From JAVBKU01 sp031553875 (GTDB lineage Bacteria; Bacteroidota; Bacteroidia; Bacteroidales; Rikenellaceae), in NCBI GenBank assembly GCA_031553875.1, contig JAVBKU010000010.1, forward strand, positions 1-62,982: DNA of 62,982 bases, given 5' to 3'. A program made the position numbers and the translations under genes. Below are positions 59,388 to 62,982 of this stretch, piece by piece (positions within the stretch are counted from its first letter, which is position 1; each line of letters starts with the position of its first letter). A model generated the notes under the pieces. The model ran no database searches. It was not told the DNA's origin and saw only the letters and a list, made by a program, of their open reading frames with translations.

Positions 59388-59488
59388 CTTTATTGGGCGT
59401 TTTACGGTCAGAGTTGCCGATATTCATCGGCGCGTCATAAATATTATGTAAATATATTCAGAAATAGTGAAAAATACATCACTAAAGA

Positions 59489-59520
59489 TTTTAAAAGCCC
59501 GGGTGAAAACATTATCTTTG
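59489..59520 (+). promoter_or_regulatory. Putative promoter of carB
   Basis: TATCTTTG at 59,513-59,520 matches TAnnTTTG. A weak TTTT lies 20 bases upstream. The leader is about 115 bases long. Confidence 0.5.
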
Positions 59521-59643
59521 TCGGGTTTAAGTTGTTTGTAACGCCCTGACATAGCCCTATATGCCGCCGGAATAGCCCCCAGAGGGCATCGCAGGCCGCC
59601 CCGAACGAGTCAAAACGAAAACACACTATAAGACGAAAGAAGC

Positions 59644-62600
59644 ATGAGAGAAAGAATCGACGTAAAAAAAGTGCTTGTTCTGGGCTCGGGAGCCCTCAAG
59701 ATCGGACAGGCCGGAGAGTTTGACTATTCGGGATCACAGGCGCTGAAGGCGCTGAAGGAGGAGGGCATCGCCACCGTTCTGATCAATCCCAACATCGCCA
59801 CGATCCAGACCTCCGAAGGCATCGCCGATAAGGTCTACTTCCTTCCCATCACCCCCTACTTCGTCGAGGAAATAATCAAGAAAGAGAAGCCCGACGGCCT
59901 CCTGCTCGCCTTCGGCGGCCAGACCGCCCTTAACTGCGGTACGGAGCTCTACCTAAGCGGCACCATACAGAAATACGGCGTCAAGGTGCTCGGCACTTCG
60001 GTCGAAGCCATCATGTACACCGAGGACCGCGACCTGTTCGTCAAGAAACTCAACGAAATAGACGTAAAGACACCGCGCAGCTTCGCCGTGGAGAACATGG
60101 ACGACGCTTTCGCTGCCGCCGACAAGATAGGATTCCCTATAATCATCCGCTCGGCTTACGCCCTGGGCGGTATGGGCAGCGGATTCTGCAACAACAGGGC
60201 CGAGCTCAAGGCCCTGGCCGAGAACGCTTTCAGCTATTCGCCCCAGATCCTTGTCGAGGAGTCGCTCAAGGGTTGGAAAGAGGTCGAGTTCGAGGTGATC
60301 CGCGACCGCAAGGATCACTGCTTCACCGTGGCCAGCATGGAGAACGTCGATCCGCTCGGTATTCATACCGGCGAAAGTATCGTGGTGGCCCCCACCTGCT
60401 CGCTCGACGAAGCGGAGCTGAAACTTCTCAAGGATATTTCCACCAAGACCATACGCCACCTCGGTATCGTGGGCGAATGTAACATACAGTACGCCTTCAA
60501 CTCCGAGACCGACGACTACCGCGTGATCGAGGTTAACGCCCGCCTGAGCCGTTCGTCGGCCCTCGCGTCCAAGGCTACCGGATATCCGCTCGCTTTCGTG
60601 GCCGCCAAGCTGGCCCTGGGTTACAGCCTCGACGAGATCGGCGAGATGGGTACGCCCAACTCGGCATACGTGGCCCCGTCGCTCGACTACATCATCTGTA
60701 AGATACCCCGCTGGGACCTCAGCAAGTTCGCCGGCGTATCGAGGGAGATCGGCTCGAGCATGAAATCCGTGGGCGAGATCATGTCCATAGGTATGACATT
60801 CGAGGAGATAATCCAGAAGGGCCTGCGCATGATAGGTCAGGGGATGCACGGCTTCGTGTGCAACAAAGAGCTAAATTTCGAAGACCTCGACAATGAGCTG
60901 ACCAACCCCACCGACCTGCGTATGTTCGCCATCGCAGTGGCATTCGAAAAGGGTTACACCATCGACCGCCTCTACGACCTGACCAAGATCGACCGCTGGT
61001 TCCTGGGTAAGCTCAAGAACATATACGACTACTCCGTGGAGCTGTCGAAATTCAAGAAGATAGAAGACCTCACCGCCGAAGCCCTCTCGAAGGCCAAGGC
61101 CCTGGGCTTCTCCGACTTCCAGATCGCCCGTCTCGTGGAGGACGGTGACGGCAACCTCGAGAAGGACCTGCTGCGCGTACGCGCCCAGCGCAAGGGACTT
61201 GGCGTGGTTCCCGTGGTGAGGAGGATCAATACCGTGGCCTCGGAGAACCCCGACCTCACGAACTATCTCTACATCACATACGGCGCCAAGGGCGCTCAGA
61301 TGCCTTCGTACAATAACCAGAAGTCGGTGGTGGTGCTCGGTTCGGGCGCTTACCGCATCGGCAGCTCGGTGGAATTCGACTGGTGCTCGGTGAACTCCGT
61401 CCAGACTGCGCGCAAGTTAGGCTACAAGTCGATAATGATCAACTACAACCCCGAGACCGTATCGACCGACTACGACATGTGCGACAAGCTCTATTTCGAC
61501 GAATTGTCGTTCGAGAGGGTGCTGGACGTGATCGACATCGAACATCCCGGCGGGGTGATCGTGTCGGTGGGCGGGCAGATACCCAACAACCTGGCCATGA
61601 AGCTCCACCGCCAGAGCATTCCCATCTTCGGCACATCGCCCGTGTCTATCGACAGGGCCGAGAACCGTCACAAGTTCTCCAGCATGCTCGACAGCCTGGG
61701 CATCGACCAGCCCAAGTGGAAAGAGCTCAGCTCGATGGAAGATGTAAACGAGTTCGTTGACAAGGTGGGTTTCCCCGTGCTGATACGCCCCTCATACGTG
61801 CTTTCGGGCGCGGCGATGAAGGTGTGCTTCAACAAGGAGGAGATGTTCCACTTCCTCGATATAGCAGCCAAGGTGTCCAAGGAGTTCCCGGTGGTTATCT
61901 CCGAGTTCCTCGAGAATGCCAAGGAGGTCGAGTTCGACGCTGTGGCCCATAACGGCGAGGTGGTCGAGTACGCCATCTCCGAGCACGTGGAATTCGCCGG
62001 TGTGCACTCGGGCGACGCTACGCTCGTGTTTCCCGCGCAGAAGATATACTTCGAGACCGGCCGCAAGATAAAGAGGGTGAGCCGCCAGATAGCTAAGGAA
62101 CTCAATATTTCGGGTCCGTTCAATATTCAGTTCCTGGCCAAGAACAACGAGATCAAGGTTATCGAGTGTAACCTGCGCGCTTCGCGCAGCTTCCCCTTCG
62201 TGTCGAAGGTGCTCAAACGCAACTTTATCGACACTGCGACCCGTATCATGCTCGACGCTCCCTACTTCAAGCCCGACAACAGCGCCTACGACGTGGATTG
62301 CATCGGCGTGAAGGCTTCGCAGTTCTCTTTCGCACGTCTGCTCAACGCCGACCCCGTGCTGGGTGTGGATATGGCCTCGACCGGCGAGGTGGGATGTATC
62401 GGCGACGACTTCAACGAGGCCCTGCTCAACGCGATGCTCTCGGTGGGTTACACCATTCCCAAGAAGAGGATCATGATCTCTTCGGGCGGCGCCAAGTCGA
62501 AAGTCGACATGCTCGATGCCTGCCACGAACTCTACAAGAAAGGCTACGAAATATACGCCACCAACGGCACCTGCAAGTTCTTCAAGGAGAACGGTATAGA

Positions 62601-62865
62601 GGCTAACCTGGTGACATGGCCCGACGAGGAGAAGGAGAACAACGTGATGGACAAGATCGCCGCCAAGGAGTTCGACCTTGTGATCAACATACCCAAGAAC
62701 CAGAGCAAGCGCGAGTTGACCAACGGCCACCGTATACGCCGCGCGGCCATCGATCACAATATCCCCCTGATGACCAACGCCCGCCTGGCCGCGGCCTTTA
62801 TCCATTCGTTCTGCAACCTCACTATAGAGGATATACAGATCAAGTCGTGGGATGAGTATAAATAA
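59644..62865 (+). CDS. carB: Carbamoyl-phosphate synthase large subunit
   Basis: A 1073-residue cytosolic enzyme that makes carbamoyl phosphate from bicarbonate, ammonia (from CarA) and two ATP for pyrimidine and arginine synthesis. Both ATP-grasp halves are visible: residues 1-400 start KVLVLGSGALKIGQAGEFDYSG, and residues 555-930 start SVVVLGSGAYRIGSSVEFDW, the expected internal duplication. The oligomerisation domain lies between, and the C-terminal 140 residues are an MGS-like regulatory domain (RIMISSGGAKSKVDM). Length is normal. No carA lies upstream in the window, so the small subunit must be elsewhere or downstream. Confidence 0.97.
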   Translation: MRERIDVKKVLVLGSGALKIGQAGEFDYSGSQALKALKEEGIATVLINPNIATIQTSEGIADKVYFLPITPYFVEEIIKKEKPDGLLLAFGGQTALNCGTELYLSGTIQKYGVKVLGTSVEAIMYTEDRDLFVKKLNEIDVKTPRSFAVENMDDAFAAADKIGFPIIIRSAYALGGMGSGFCNNRAELKALAENAFSYSPQILVEESLKGWKEVEFEVIRDRKDHCFTVASMENVDPLGIHTGESIVVAPTCSLDEAELKLLKDISTKTIRHLGIVGECNIQYAFNSETDDYRVIEVNARLSRSSALASKATGYPLAFVAAKLALGYSLDEIGEMGTPNSAYVAPSLDYIICKIPRWDLSKFAGVSREIGSSMKSVGEIMSIGMTFEEIIQKGLRMIGQGMHGFVCNKELNFEDLDNELTNPTDLRMFAIAVAFEKGYTIDRLYDLTKIDRWFLGKLKNIYDYSVELSKFKKIEDLTAEALSKAKALGFSDFQIARLVEDGDGNLEKDLLRVRAQRKGLGVVPVVRRINTVASENPDLTNYLYITYGAKGAQMPSYNNQKSVVVLGSGAYRIGSSVEFDWCSVNSVQTARKLGYKSIMINYNPETVSTDYDMCDKLYFDELSFERVLDVIDIEHPGGVIVSVGGQIPNNLAMKLHRQSIPIFGTSPVSIDRAENRHKFSSMLDSLGIDQPKWKELSSMEDVNEFVDKVGFPVLIRPSYVLSGAAMKVCFNKEEMFHFLDIAAKVSKEFPVVISEFLENAKEVEFDAVAHNGEVVEYAISEHVEFAGVHSGDATLVFPAQKIYFETGRKIKRVSRQIAKELNISGPFNIQFLAKNNEIKVIECNLRASRSFPFVSKVLKRNFIDTATRIMLDAPYFKPDNSAYDVDCIGVKASQFSFARLLNADPVLGVDMASTGEVGCIGDDFNEALLNAMLSVGYTIPKKRIMISSGGAKSKVDMLDACHELYKKGYEIYATNGTCKFFKENGIEANLVTWPDEEKENNVMDKIAAKEFDLVINIPKNQSKRELTNGHRIRRAAIDHNIPLMTNARLAAAFIHSFCNLTIEDIQIKSWDEYK

Positions 62866-62882
62866 TTCCTGCGGGAATTAAA

Positions 62883-62925
62883 CAGCCGGGGGCCCGCCCC
62901 TGAATGGCGGGGGCCCGCGGGTTTT
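62883..62925 (+). terminator. Terminator of carB
   Basis: A GC-rich hairpin (GGCCCGCC with GGCGGG and GGCCC) lies 20 bases after the stop and is followed by TTTTAG. Confidence 0.75.
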
Positions 62926-62982
62926 AGTGTTTTGGTATACGGGACGTCGCAAAACTCTTACTAAGCCCGGCTGAGGGGGGGG

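Noticed and set aside
62866..62982. Start of a further gene after carB
   Set aside because: Only a terminator hairpin and unremarkable GC-rich sequence are visible before the window ends.

Overview
The window reads as chromosome of a gut-type Bacteroidales bacterium, most likely a relative of Alistipes (Rikenellaceae). Supporting this: promoters of the Bacteroidetes type (TTTG, about 19 bases, then TAnnTTTG), no Shine-Dalgarno sequences, many secreted lipoproteins with an Ala/Ser-Cys lipobox, BtuB/BtuG-type vitamin B12 surface proteins, a LruC-domain protein, a DUF5117-type metalloprotease, type B ribosomal protein L31 and GC-rich coding DNA. The genus is inference. I see no prophage, transposase, plasmid or CRISPR genes; what moves or multiplies here is short structured intergenic DNA.

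Layout. 1-2,820: structured repeats, ribosomal protein L31, two envelope proteins and a CAT-anticodon tRNA. 2,946-8,612: a LytS/LytR-type two-component pair, divergent from a three-gene operon (two tandem formylglycine-enzyme-like proteins and a secreted alpha/beta hydrolase); a direct repeat with LytTR-site geometry lies between them. 8,903-10,744: a CstA-type transporter. 10,993-20,312: a tetrapyrrole locus with 5-aminolevulinate synthase (ALAS) on one strand and hemC-hemD-hemE-hemB-hemN, a secreted protein of unknown function and protoporphyrinogen oxidase on the other. 20,433-24,539: two paralogous PAS sensor kinases. 24,933-29,431: a LruC-domain protein, a YtxH/holin-like envelope trio and a DUF1080 lipoprotein. 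29,695-36,399: a complete RND efflux operon with lpxA as its last gene. 36,779-44,911: a zinc metalloprotease, an MFS transporter, an FAD oxidoreductase and a sodium/solute symporter. 44,931-49,404: a large AsmA-like protein and two small membrane or secreted proteins. 50,120-56,992: a cobalamin-riboswitch-controlled B12 uptake operon. 57,738-62,865: a PL10-type pectate lyase and carB.

Working together. The heme locus supplies every step from glycine plus succinyl-CoA to protoporphyrin IX; only ferrochelatase is missing from the window. ALAS, a signature enzyme of alphaproteobacteria and mitochondria, is unexpected because Bacteroidetes that make heme normally use the glutamyl-tRNA (C5) route. 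The B12 operon encodes a TonB-dependent receptor, a BtuG-like surface lipoprotein and two further surface proteins, all downstream of one riboswitch.

The most unusual material is non-coding. (1) A small pseudoknot-like element occurs three times, each 39 to 62 bases after a stop codon, with an 18-base loop of constant length and compensatory changes in its stems. (2) A repeat called R1 here, dominated by a long nested hairpin of about 104 bases, occurs five times, once inside the heme operon. (3) Composite elements of about 500 to 560 bases end in hairpins whose sequences differ completely but always pair. (4) A piece of long-form R1 matches the first codons of the holin-like gene. All alignments were made by eye.
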